Source of the DNA: Streptomyces gelaticus
GTDB taxonomy: Bacteria > Actinomycetota > Actinomycetes > Streptomycetales > Streptomycetaceae
Length of the DNA stretch: 64,000 nucleotides
Direction: 5' to 3'
Assembly (NCBI RefSeq): GCF_014649535.1
Contig: NZ_BMTF01000031.1
Span: forward strand, 1-64,000
The translations under genes and the position numbers were made by a program. Of this stretch, positions 16,554-25,804 are shown one piece after another. The first letter of the stretch is position 1. Each line of letters begins with the position of its first letter. The notes under the pieces are model-generated. The model was not told the origin of the DNA and made no database searches. It saw only the letters and a program-made list of their open reading frames with translations.

Positions 16554-19500
16554 ACTGTTCGAGGAGCAGGTGGCACGGACACCCGGCGCGACGGCGCTGA
16601 TCCACGAGGACGAACGGATCGACTACGCCGGACTCGACGAGCGGGCGGCCCGGTTGGCGGGTCTGCTGGCCGCGCGGGGCATCCGGGCCGGTGACACGGT
16701 CGGGGTGTACCTGGAGCGCTCCACCGCGCTCGTCGTGACGGTGCTCGGCATCCTCAAGGCCGGAGCCGGCTACGTGATGCTGGACCCCGGCTTCCCCGCC
16801 GAACGCCTGCGCGTCATGGCCGAGGACGCGAAAGCGGCCGTGGTCGTCTCGGCCCGCGACGCCGCACCCGGGATGCTCGACATGGCGCAGGTGCACATCG
16901 AGGACGTCCACGGGGCGCAGCCGCTGCCGCGCGGCGCGGTCCCGGTCCGGCCCGACGACATCGCCTGCGTGATGTTCACCTCCGGGTCAACCGGTCGGCC
17001 GAAGGGCATCGCCTCGTCGCACCACGCGATCGCGTCCACCCTCACCGGGCAGACCTTCGCCACCTTCGGCCCCGGCTCGGTCTGGCTCCAGTGCGCTCCG
17101 CTGTCCTGGGACGCGTTCGCCCTGGAGCTGTGGGGGCCGCTCATGAACGGCGGGACCTGTGTCCTGCACCCCGGACAGCGCCCCGAACCCTTCGTGATGG
17201 CACGGCTCGTCGCCGAGCACGGCATCACCTCCATGTACTTGTCGGCGTCCCTGTTCAACGTCGTCGTCGACGAGTACCCGCGGGTGATGGACGGACTGCG
17301 GGAGCTCGTGGTGGGCGGCGAGGCCCTGTCCGCGCCGCATGCGGCCCGAGCCCTGGAGCGCCGGCCGGCGCTGCGGCTGAGCAACGGCTACGGACCCGTC
17401 GAGTGCATGGTCTTCCTGACCGTCCACCCGGTGGCCCTCGCCGCGCTCGGCGAGGGCCCGGTGCCGATCGGCCGTCCGCTGGCGGGCAAGCGGCTGTACG
17501 TCCTCGACGAGGAGCTGCGTCCGGTTCCGGACGGTCGCACCGGTGAGATCTACGCCGCCGGGGCGGGCCTCGCCCGCGAGTACCGGGGACGTCCCGCGCT
17601 GACCGCCGAACGCTTCGTCGCCGCCCCGTCCGGTGAGCGCCTCTACCGCACCGGCGACCTCGGGAGACGGCGTGCCGACGGAGTCCTCGAATACCTGGGC
17701 CGGGCCGACAGCCAGGTGAAGATCCGGGGCTTCAGGGTGGAGCCGGGTGAGGTCGAGAGCGTACTGACCCGGCACCCCGGCGTCGACCGGGCGGCGGTCG
17801 TCGCCCATGAGCACCCGGCGGGCGACCGGCAGCTGACCGCGTACGTCGTACCGAGCAGCGGTGCCCGAGGGGGCTTCTCCGAAGCGGAGTTGCGTGCCTA
17901 CGCCCGCGGTGTGCTGGCCGACTACCTGGTCCCGGCGGTCTTCGTACCGCTGGACGCGCTGCCGCTCACCCCCAGCGGAAAGCTGGACCGGGCCGCCCTG
18001 CCGGAGCCCGGAGCCGCAGCGGCCCTTCCCGGCCGGGCAGCGGCGAGCAGTACCGCGGCCGCGTTGTGCGAGCTGTTCTCCCAGGTGCTGCGCACCGGTC
18101 CGGTCGGCCCGGACGACGACTTCTTCTCCCTCGGCGGCCACTCCCTGCTTGCCGCCCGGCTGCTGGGCCGGATCCACACCGTGCTCGGCGCCGAGATCGA
18201 CATCCGCGGGCTCTTCGAGGCACCCACCCCGGCACTGCTGGCCCCGCTCGTCGACACCGCTCCCCCGGCTCCTGCCGCGACTCCCGCCGCGCCCGGCACC
18301 GCCTCCGGCGCGCTCCCGGTGTCGCACGCGCAGCACCGGCTGTGGTTCCTGGACCGGATCGGGGCGGGCGCCGCGTACAACCTGCCGATGCTGGTCCGGC
18401 TGCGCGGCACGGTCGACGCGGACGCGCTGGAGGAGGCGCTGGCCGCGGTGGCCGGCCGGCACGAAGTGCTCCGCACCGTCTTCGGGGAGTCCGACGGCGC
18501 CCCCGTACGACGGGTAGTGAGCGGGGAGGCCGCGCGGCCTCCCTTCCGCCACCTGAGGGTCGCCGGGGACTCGATGCAGCAGGAGATCGAACGTGAGGCC
18601 CGTCGCCGCTTCGACCTGCGGGCCGAACTCCCGGTGCGGGCCACGCTGTTCACCAGTCAGGAGCGGCCTCAGGAGCATGCGCTGCTGGTGCTGGTCCATC
18701 ACATCGCCGGGGACGGGTGGTCCCTGCGGCCGCTCTTCCGCGATCTGTCGCGCGCCTACCGGGCGCGGGTGAGCGGCGCGGACACGGCGGGGCTCGCCCC
18801 GCTCGCCGTCCCGTACGGGGAGCACGCCCGGCACCAGCTCGACCGGCTCGGCTCACCGTCCGATCCGCACGCGCTCGCCGCCCGCCAGCTCAGGTACTGG
18901 CGCAAGGAGCTGGACGGACTGCCGGCCGGCGGTCCGTTGCTGCCCCGCCGTGCCGGGCGCCCCGCCGTGCCCGGTCCGGCCGCGCGGGTGGTGGTCCGCC
19001 GGCTCGGTGCGGCGGCCCACGCCCGGGTGGTCGAAGCGGCCCGCGCCCGGGGCGCCACCCTCTTCATGGCCCTGCACGCCGCGCTGGCCACCGTGCTGGT
19101 GCGGGCCGGGGCGGACGAGGACCTGGCGATCGGCGCCCCGGTGGCCGGGCGCGCCGCAGACGGCAGCGTCGAGGACGTCGTCGGGTTCTTCGTCAACATG
19201 CTGGTGCTGCGCACCGATCTGTCCGGCGACCCCACCGCGGCCGAATTGCTCACCCGGGTACGGGAGACGGACCTCGCCGCGTTCAGCCACCAGGACGTGC
19301 CGTTCGAGGACGTGGTCGACGGCCTCAACCCGCCCCGCTCCCCGGGCCGTCAGCCGTTCACCGATGTGGTCCTGGCGCTCCAGAACAACGCGCGGGCCGA
19401 GGTGACGCTGCCCGGTGCCGAGGACGGCGTCGAGATCGTGCGCACCGGCGCCGCCCGGTTCGAACTCCTGGTGGACGTCACGGACTCCACCTCGGAGCTG

Positions 19501-20061
19501 GGCGCGCCGGACGGGCTGACGCTGACGTTCGAGTACCGCGAGGAGGCGCTGGAGGCGGACTTCGTCCAGTGGCTCGCACACGCCCTCCCCGAGGCCCTGG
19601 AGGCTGCCGCGGCCGCCCCCGGCACGCCCTTGTCCCAGCTGAATCTCACCGCGCCGCCCCGGCGGGCCGGCGAGGACGACCGGATCGCGGCACCCAGCCG
19701 GCGCCGGGGCGCCGCCCAGCGCCCGATGACCGCCCTGGAGCGGGAGATCGCCGCGGTGTGGCGCGAGGTCCTCGGCGTACCGGTCACCGGCCCGGACGAC
19801 GACTTCTTCGCGCTCGGCGGCAACTCCCTGCGCGCGGTGCGGACCGTGGCCCGGCTCGGCGCCGACAGACCGGCAACGGTGGCCCAGCTGTTCGCCGCGC
19901 CCACGGTCGCCGCCTTCGCCGCCGAGCTGGAACGGGCGGTCGCCCGGCCCGCACCGCCCTCCGTGTCCGCCATCCCGCGCCGCCCCAGGGTGCCGCGCCG
20001 TCCGCAACCCCAGACCCAGCCCAGCAGAAAGCAGGAGGAGTGGCAGTGGACCTCAGTGTGA
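16537..20061 (+). CDS. NRPS, A-PCP-C-PCP
   Basis: About 1174 residues. Adenylation domain 1-495 (TSGSTGRPKG near 148, SWDAFALELWG near 190, NGYGPVE near 285). Carrier with serine in LGGHSLLAAR near 535. Condensation domain about 590-1010 with intact HHIAGDG near 722. A second carrier LGGNSLRAVR near 1096 closes the protein, with no adenylation domain between C and this carrier. The second PCP must be charged by an A domain from elsewhere. ATG 16537 follows GGAGG by 8 nt; the GTG at 16528 overlaps the ribosome site. Hand-read A-domain residues D,A,L,Y,V,G,G,V,F suggest a small or aliphatic neutral substrate, weakly. It is coupled to the monooxygenase gene by a 16-bp overlap. Confidence 0.95.
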   Translation: MRCVHELFEEQVARTPGATALIHEDERIDYAGLDERAARLAGLLAARGIRAGDTVGVYLERSTALVVTVLGILKAGAGYVMLDPGFPAERLRVMAEDAKAAVVVSARDAAPGMLDMAQVHIEDVHGAQPLPRGAVPVRPDDIACVMFTSGSTGRPKGIASSHHAIASTLTGQTFATFGPGSVWLQCAPLSWDAFALELWGPLMNGGTCVLHPGQRPEPFVMARLVAEHGITSMYLSASLFNVVVDEYPRVMDGLRELVVGGEALSAPHAARALERRPALRLSNGYGPVECMVFLTVHPVALAALGEGPVPIGRPLAGKRLYVLDEELRPVPDGRTGEIYAAGAGLAREYRGRPALTAERFVAAPSGERLYRTGDLGRRRADGVLEYLGRADSQVKIRGFRVEPGEVESVLTRHPGVDRAAVVAHEHPAGDRQLTAYVVPSSGARGGFSEAELRAYARGVLADYLVPAVFVPLDALPLTPSGKLDRAALPEPGAAAALPGRAAASSTAAALCELFSQVLRTGPVGPDDDFFSLGGHSLLAARLLGRIHTVLGAEIDIRGLFEAPTPALLAPLVDTAPPAPAATPAAPGTASGALPVSHAQHRLWFLDRIGAGAAYNLPMLVRLRGTVDADALEEALAAVAGRHEVLRTVFGESDGAPVRRVVSGEAARPPFRHLRVAGDSMQQEIEREARRRFDLRAELPVRATLFTSQERPQEHALLVLVHHIAGDGWSLRPLFRDLSRAYRARVSGADTAGLAPLAVPYGEHARHQLDRLGSPSDPHALAARQLRYWRKELDGLPAGGPLLPRRAGRPAVPGPAARVVVRRLGAAAHARVVEAARARGATLFMALHAALATVLVRAGADEDLAIGAPVAGRAADGSVEDVVGFFVNMLVLRTDLSGDPTAAELLTRVRETDLAAFSHQDVPFEDVVDGLNPPRSPGRQPFTDVVLALQNNARAEVTLPGAEDGVEIVRTGAARFELLVDVTDSTSELGAPDGLTLTFEYREEALEADFVQWLAHALPEALEAAAAAPGTPLSQLNLTAPPRRAGEDDRIAAPSRRRGAAQRPMTALEREIAAVWREVLGVPVTGPDDDFFALGGNSLRAVRTVARLGADRPATVAQLFAAPTVAAFAAELERAVARPAPPSVSAIPRRPRVPRRPQPQTQPSRKQEEWQWTSV

Positions 20062-21098
20062 TGTTCTTCGGTGCGGACAGCACCACCGGCGGCGGGGCCC
20101 GGCACACCGAGACCTACGAGGACATCCTCGCCGTGGCCAGGACCGCCGACCGGCTCGGCTTCCACGCCGTCTGGACCCCCGAGCGCCACTTCCAGCAGGT
20201 GGGGCAGGTCTTCCCCAGTCCGCCGGTACTCAGTGCGGCGCTCGCCGTCGCCACCGAGCGGATCGGGATCCGCGCGGGCAGCGTCGTCCTGCCGCTCCAC
20301 CACCCGCTGCGGGTGGCGGAGGACTGGGCCGTCGTGGACAACCTGTCGCACGGGCGGGTGGGTCTCTCCGTCGCCACCGGCTGGCACTCCAAGGACTTCA
20401 CGCTGGCCCCCGGGAGTTACGCGGACCGCCGGCGGACCGCCCTGGAGACGATCCCGCGGCTGCGGTCGCTGTGGGCGGGCGAGGCCGCCGAGTACCCCGA
20501 CGGCACGGGCACCCCGGTCTCCGTGACGCCCCAGCCCCGGCCCGTACAGGACACCCTGCCGCTGTGGCTCACCACGTCCGGCAATCCGGAGACCTGGGAG
20601 GCGGCCGGACGGATGCGCGCCGGGGTACTCGGCGCGACCGTCGGTCAGAGCCGCGACGAGCTGGCCGAGAAGATCGCCCGCTACCGCGCCGCCTGCGCGA
20701 CGGCCCCCGACCAGCGGGGCACCGACGCACACGGCCGGGTCACTCTGATGGCCCACACCTACGTCGGCGCCGACGACGCGGAGGTCCGCCGGATGGCAGG
20801 CGCGCCGCTCAGGACCTATCTCGCCTCGTACGTCCGCCAGACCGCGGCGAACCGCTCCGCGGACGCCACGACGGCGGCTCTCACCGACGAACAGACCGCG
20901 ATGCTGGCCGACTTCGCTTTCGAGCGCTATCTCGGCTGGGGCAGCCTGCTCGGCTCCCCCGGCCACTGCGCCAAGATGCTCGCCGATCTGGCCGAGCTGG
21001 GCGTCGACGAGGTCGCCTGCTTCATCGACTTCGGCATCGGACGCGACGACGTACTGGCCGGTCTGCACCGGTTGGCCGAACTGAAAGAGAACCTGTGA
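20046..21098 (+). CDS. Luciferase-like flavin monooxygenase of natural-product type
   Basis: 350 residues of the LLM flavin-dependent family, closest in look to the MupA/Atu-type enzymes found inside or beside NRPS and PKS genes: AVWTPERHFQQVGQVFPSP, RAGSVVLPLHHPLRVAEDW, LSHGRVGLSVATGWH and LWLTTSGNPETWEAAG. These use FMNH2 and oxygen, with substrates usually carrier-bound intermediates. Start: GTG 20046 sits 7 nt after AGGAGG, inside the upstream NRPS tail. Its stop shares one base with the next NRPS start (TGATG). The position between two NRPS genes argues for hydroxylation of a carrier-bound residue (inference). Confidence 0.92.
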   Translation: MDLSVMFFGADSTTGGGARHTETYEDILAVARTADRLGFHAVWTPERHFQQVGQVFPSPPVLSAALAVATERIGIRAGSVVLPLHHPLRVAEDWAVVDNLSHGRVGLSVATGWHSKDFTLAPGSYADRRRTALETIPRLRSLWAGEAAEYPDGTGTPVSVTPQPRPVQDTLPLWLTTSGNPETWEAAGRMRAGVLGATVGQSRDELAEKIARYRAACATAPDQRGTDAHGRVTLMAHTYVGADDAEVRRMAGAPLRTYLASYVRQTAANRSADATTAALTDEQTAMLADFAFERYLGWGSLLGSPGHCAKMLADLAELGVDEVACFIDFGIGRDDVLAGLHRLAELKENL

Positions 21099-24000
21099 TG
21101 AGCGCCCCCACCGTTTCGCGCCCCGTCCCGGGTGCCGCGTCCCCTTCTTCCATGGCCGACCGGTTCGGCGCACTCGGCAGGGAGCAGCGCATCCGTCTGA
21201 TGCGCCGTCTGCTGGAGGCCGGGCGGGCCCGCGAGATACCCGCCGTCATACCCCCGCGCGACCCTGCCCGCCGGGTGCCGCTGAGCCCCGCGCAGCACGA
21301 CCTGTGGGTGTACGACTCGCTGTATCCCGGCACTCCCGCGCTCAACCTGTGCGCGGCGTACCACTTCGATCAGCCCGTCGACCCGGCGCATCTGGAGGCG
21401 GCGCTGTCGCTGATCCAGCGTCACCACGACATCCTGCGGACCCGGATCGTGACGGACCCGTCGGGCGAGCTGCACGTCGAGTTCCACGACGAAGCGACCT
21501 TCGACCTGGAGCGCGAGGATCTGCGGGGCACCGCCGGGACGATCGACGAGGCCTTCGAGACCTTCCGCAGCCGCCCCTTCGCCCTGGGCCGGGACAAGCT
21601 GATCCGGGCCCGGTTCGTCCGGGTCGACGAGCAGCGTTCGACGCTGATGCTGAGTCTGCACCACACCATCAGCGACTGGTGGTCGTTCGACGTGCTGCAG
21701 AACGAGTTCGCGCAGGCGTACGGCGCCCTGCGCGACGGCCTGGAACCGCCACTCGTCCGGCCCGCCGTCCAGTACGCCGACTTCTCGTCCTGGCAGAGCG
21801 AGCTGGAGGAGTCCGGGGTCTTCGCGAGCCGCCTCGACTTCTGGCGCCGCTATCTCGCCGACCCGCCCGGCCCGCTCACCGTGCCGGGCGGCGCCGCCGC
21901 CGTCACCGAGGGCGACGGGATCGCGCAGGTCCCCTTCCACATCGACGCGCCTACCACGGCCGCCGTGCGGGCCCTGGCCCGGGAGCGCGGTGCCTCCGTC
22001 TACGTCGTCCTGATGGCCGCCTTCGCCGTGCTGGCCCACCGGGTCAGCGGCGCCGACGACCTGGTGCTCGGCACCCCCATCGCCAACCGCGCGGCCAAGG
22101 GCCTCGATCAGGTCATCGGGTACGTCATGAACGCCGTGCCGACCCGCTGGAAGGTGACACCGGAGCGGTCCTTCGCCGATGTGCTCGCCGCCTTCGCCGT
22201 CGACTTCCCGGATCTGATGGCCAACTCGGACGTGCCCGTGGGCCGGATCGTGTCGGCCGCCGCTCCCGAGCGCAGCGCGGGCCGGGCGCCGCTGTACCAG
22301 TGGGTGTTCATGCACCTGACGCAGCAGCCCAGCGTCTCGGTGATGAAGGAGTTCGCGGAGCCCGAGCGCATCCACACCGGCGGCGAGCACGACCTCGTCG
22401 GCGTGGTGAAGGACAGCGGTGACGGCATGGAGGGCAGCTTCGGGCTGCGTACCGATGTCTTCAGCCCCGAGACGGTGGCCCGCTGGACCCAGTGCTACGT
22501 CGAGCTCCTGCGGCGGATCACCGCCGACCCCACCGCGCTCATCGGGGACATCGACCTGGTGCCGGGTGCCATGCGCGACGAGCTGCTCGCCGGATCCGCC
22601 GGGCCCGCCGCCCCCGCCCCTCTCTCGCTGCCCGAGCTGGTGGCGCGGCAGGCGGCCCGCACACCGGAGGCACCGGCCGTCGAGTCCCCGGGGCAGACCC
22701 TGAGCTACGCCGGACTGGACGACCGGGTGGCCCGGTTGGCGGGCAGGCTGACGCGGCTCGGTGCGGGCCCCGGGCAGGTCGTGGCCCTCGCCCTCGCCCG
22801 GGGCAGCGACTGGCCGGTGGCGGCGCTGGCCGTCCAGCGGGCCGGCGCCGCCTATCTGCCCCTCGACCCCGCCCACCCGGCCGAGCGGCTCCGCCGGGTC
22901 CTGGCCGAGGCCGCGCCCGTGCTCCTCGTCACCGAACCCGGCGCCGCTCCCCTGGAGACCGGACTGCCGACCCTGGTCCTCGACGAGGACGCCTGGGCCG
23001 GGGAGCCGCTGCCGCCCGGCGGCCCGGCCCCCCATGATGTCGCCCACGTCATCCACACCTCCGGCTCCACCGGCGCCCCCAAGGGCGTGGTGGTCACCCA
23101 TGCCGGGGTGGCCGCGCTCACCCGGAGCCTGGTGGACGGCATCGGGCTGGACGCCGACAGCCGGGTGCTCCAGCTCGGGCCGCCCTCCTTCGACATCTCC
23201 GTCGGCGAGCTGTGCCTGGCCTTCGGCTCGGGCGGAACCCTGGTGCTGCCGCCCCCGGGTCCGCTCGTGGGCGAGGCCCTCGGGACGGTGCTGACCGAGC
23301 GGCGGATCTCCTGCGCGTTCGTCCCGCCGTCCGTGCTCGCGACCGTACCGGCCGGAGCCCACCCGGATCTGCGGGCCCTGGTCGTCGGCGCGGAGGCCTG
23401 CCCGCCGGAGCTGGTGGCCCGCTGGGCCACGGCGGGGCGGCGCTTCCACAACGTCTACGGGCCGACCGAGTCGACCGTCGTCTCCACCGTCTCGGGACCG
23501 CTGGACGCCGACGGCACGGCGCCGCCCATCGGCGCACCGGTGGCGGGCACCACCGCCTATGTCCTCGACGAGCGGCTCCGTCCGGTGCCGGCCGGGGCGG
23601 GCGGCGAGCTGTACCTGGCGGGTGCCGGGCTCGCCCGTGGCTACCTGGGCCGTGCGGCGCTCACCGCCGAGCGGTTCGTCGCCGACCCCTACGGTCCGCC
23701 CGGCAGCCGGATGTACCGCACCGGCGACCTCGCCCACCGCGACGACCACGGCCGGACGTACTACCTCGGGCGCGGCGACGAGCAGGTGAAGCTGCGCGGG
23801 CTGCGGATCGAGCCGGGCGAGGTCGCCGCCGCGCTCGTGGAACACCCCACCGTGGCAAGGGCGGTGGCCGTCGTACGCCGCGACCGGGCCGGCAGCGCAC
23901 AGCTCGTCGCCTACGCGGTGCCCGCGCCGGGAGCGGAGATCGACGAGGACGCGCTGCTGCTGCATGCCTCCGGGCGGCTGCCCGCGGCCATGGTCCCGGC

Positions 24001-25804
24001 CGCCGTGGTGGCGCTGGACGCACTGCCGCTGTCGTCCCACGGCAAGCTCGACCGGGACGCCCTGCCCGCGCCCGCGCCACGGACCGCGGACACCGTCCGG
24101 CTCCCCGGATCGGCGCGTGAGGAGATTCTCTGCGGGCTCTTCGCCGAGCTCCTGGAACTCGAACAGGCCGGTGCCGACGACGACTTCTTCCGGCTCGGCG
24201 GCGACAGCATCATGGCGATCCAGCTCGCCGCCAGGGCGCGGGCGGCCGGTCTCGTGCTCTCCCCGCACGACGTGTTCACCGTGCGCACGCCGGCCCGGCT
24301 GGCCGTGCTGGCCCGCACGCCCGACGGAGACGCTCCGGAGCGGGAGGACACCGGAACCGGGCGGCTGCCCCTCACCCCGGTGATGCACTGGTGGCGCGAA
24401 CAGGTCCGGGACACCTCCGTGTTCACCCAGTCCATGCTGTTCCCGCTGGCACCCGGCACCGGACTCGCGGCGATCCGGGCGGCCGTCGCCTCGCTCGTCG
24501 AACGGCACGCCGCGCTGCGGATGCACCTGGTGCGCGGGGACGACACCGGCTGGGAGCTCCAGGTGCCCGAGCAGAGCCCGCCCGCCGAGGCGGCGGCCGT
24601 CCGGCTGGCCGTGCCGCCGGACGCGGATCTGCAGTCCCGGGCGACGGAGCTGGCGCGCACCATCGCCCTGCGGCCCGAGCACGGCGAGATGGTGCGGGCG
24701 GTCTGGCTCGACCCCGGGCCCGGCCGGCCCGGCGCCCTTCTGCTGACCGTGCACCACCTGGCCGTGGACGGCTACTCCTGGCGGGTGCTCGGCCAGGAGC
24801 TCGCGGCGGCGCTGGACGGCGACGCCGAGGGCGACCCGGCGCCCGCCCAGAGCGCCTCGTTCACCCGGTGGTCCCGGCTGCTCTCCCAGGAGGCCGGGCT
24901 GCGGCTCGGTGAACTCCCCTGGTGGGAGCGGCAGCTGGCGGACGACACGGCGAGCCTGGCCGACGGCCTGGGGTCGGACGGGCAGCGGGAGACCTTCACC
25001 TTCGAGCTGGACCCGGGGCTCACCCGCGGTGTGCTCGTCACCGTGCCGGGCGCCTTCAACTGCCGTCCCGACGCGGTGATGCTGACCGCGCTGACCGCGG
25101 CGGCCGTCCAGCGGCGGGGCACAGGCTCCGCGCTCGTCGTCCATCTGGAGGGCCATGGGCGCGAGGCCGTCTCCGCCCAGGTCGATGTGTCCGGCACTGT
25201 GGGCTGGTTCACCACGCAGTACCCGGTCCGCCTGGACCTCGGTGCCGCCCCGGTGACGCCCGGCGGCCGCCCCGGAGAGGCCCTGAAGTGTGTCAAGGAA
25301 CAGCTGGGCTCGGTGCCTTCCGGCGGACTCGGCTGGGGTCTGCTGCGCTACCTCGACCCCAGGACCGGCCCGGCGCTCGCCGCGCTTCCGGTCCCCGACG
25401 TCCGCTTCAACTATCTGGGCCGGTTCGCCGCGGGCGACGCGGCGGGCGGGCGGCTGCTGGAGCCGGGCCCGGACGCCGTACCGCTGGCGCACACCCTGGA
25501 GGTGGACGTGCTGGCCCGTGAGGGGAACGGCGAGCCGGTGCTGGAGGCGAGCTTCTCCTACCCGTCGGGGGTGCTCACCGAGGACGAGGTGCGGGCCCTG
25601 GCCGGGGCGTGGACCGAGGCGCTCGGCGTCCTCGCGGACCACTGCGGGCCGGACGGCGGAGCCGTCCACGATCCGGCCGACTTCCCGCTCGTCGACCTCA
25701 CCGGCGACCAGCTCGAACTGCTCGGGCAGGACATGGACTTCGGCGACCCCGACGCCGGCTTCGACGGTGCCGGCTCCGCCGACGGCGAAGGGGAACGACG
25801 ATGA
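21098..25804 (+). CDS. NRPS, C-A-PCP-E
   Basis: 1568 residues. A short N-terminal helical extension (LGREQRIRLMRRLLEAG, about 28-44), possibly a docking element, leads to a condensation domain (60-480) whose active motif is HHTISDW rather than HHxxxDG. Then come an adenylation domain (505-1000; TSGSTGAPKG near 653, FDISVGELC, NVYGPTE), a carrier with the LGGDSIMAIQ motif typical upstream of epimerases (serine near 1036), and an epimerization domain (1085-1530; HHLAVDGYSWR near 1220, FNYLGRF near 1440). The residue installed is therefore expected to become D. Hand-read code D,I,G,F,V,G,V,V,V matches nothing I can name. ATGA overlap (4 bp) with the next gene. Confidence 0.95.
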   Translation: MSAPTVSRPVPGAASPSSMADRFGALGREQRIRLMRRLLEAGRAREIPAVIPPRDPARRVPLSPAQHDLWVYDSLYPGTPALNLCAAYHFDQPVDPAHLEAALSLIQRHHDILRTRIVTDPSGELHVEFHDEATFDLEREDLRGTAGTIDEAFETFRSRPFALGRDKLIRARFVRVDEQRSTLMLSLHHTISDWWSFDVLQNEFAQAYGALRDGLEPPLVRPAVQYADFSSWQSELEESGVFASRLDFWRRYLADPPGPLTVPGGAAAVTEGDGIAQVPFHIDAPTTAAVRALARERGASVYVVLMAAFAVLAHRVSGADDLVLGTPIANRAAKGLDQVIGYVMNAVPTRWKVTPERSFADVLAAFAVDFPDLMANSDVPVGRIVSAAAPERSAGRAPLYQWVFMHLTQQPSVSVMKEFAEPERIHTGGEHDLVGVVKDSGDGMEGSFGLRTDVFSPETVARWTQCYVELLRRITADPTALIGDIDLVPGAMRDELLAGSAGPAAPAPLSLPELVARQAARTPEAPAVESPGQTLSYAGLDDRVARLAGRLTRLGAGPGQVVALALARGSDWPVAALAVQRAGAAYLPLDPAHPAERLRRVLAEAAPVLLVTEPGAAPLETGLPTLVLDEDAWAGEPLPPGGPAPHDVAHVIHTSGSTGAPKGVVVTHAGVAALTRSLVDGIGLDADSRVLQLGPPSFDISVGELCLAFGSGGTLVLPPPGPLVGEALGTVLTERRISCAFVPPSVLATVPAGAHPDLRALVVGAEACPPELVARWATAGRRFHNVYGPTESTVVSTVSGPLDADGTAPPIGAPVAGTTAYVLDERLRPVPAGAGGELYLAGAGLARGYLGRAALTAERFVADPYGPPGSRMYRTGDLAHRDDHGRTYYLGRGDEQVKLRGLRIEPGEVAAALVEHPTVARAVAVVRRDRAGSAQLVAYAVPAPGAEIDEDALLLHASGRLPAAMVPAAVVALDALPLSSHGKLDRDALPAPAPRTADTVRLPGSAREEILCGLFAELLELEQAGADDDFFRLGGDSIMAIQLAARARAAGLVLSPHDVFTVRTPARLAVLARTPDGDAPEREDTGTGRLPLTPVMHWWREQVRDTSVFTQSMLFPLAPGTGLAAIRAAVASLVERHAALRMHLVRGDDTGWELQVPEQSPPAEAAAVRLAVPPDADLQSRATELARTIALRPEHGEMVRAVWLDPGPGRPGALLLTVHHLAVDGYSWRVLGQELAAALDGDAEGDPAPAQSASFTRWSRLLSQEAGLRLGELPWWERQLADDTASLADGLGSDGQRETFTFELDPGLTRGVLVTVPGAFNCRPDAVMLTALTAAAVQRRGTGSALVVHLEGHGREAVSAQVDVSGTVGWFTTQYPVRLDLGAAPVTPGGRPGEALKCVKEQLGSVPSGGLGWGLLRYLDPRTGPALAALPVPDVRFNYLGRFAAGDAAGGRLLEPGPDAVPLAHTLEVDVLAREGNGEPVLEASFSYPSGVLTEDEVRALAGAWTEALGVLADHCGPDGGAVHDPADFPLVDLTGDQLELLGQDMDFGDPDAGFDGAGSADGEGERR

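Noticed and set aside
20927..25669. A 1580-codon minus-strand open frame
   Set aside because: Entirely antisense to the C-A-PCP-E NRPS, whose domain motifs are intact; low-complexity translation.
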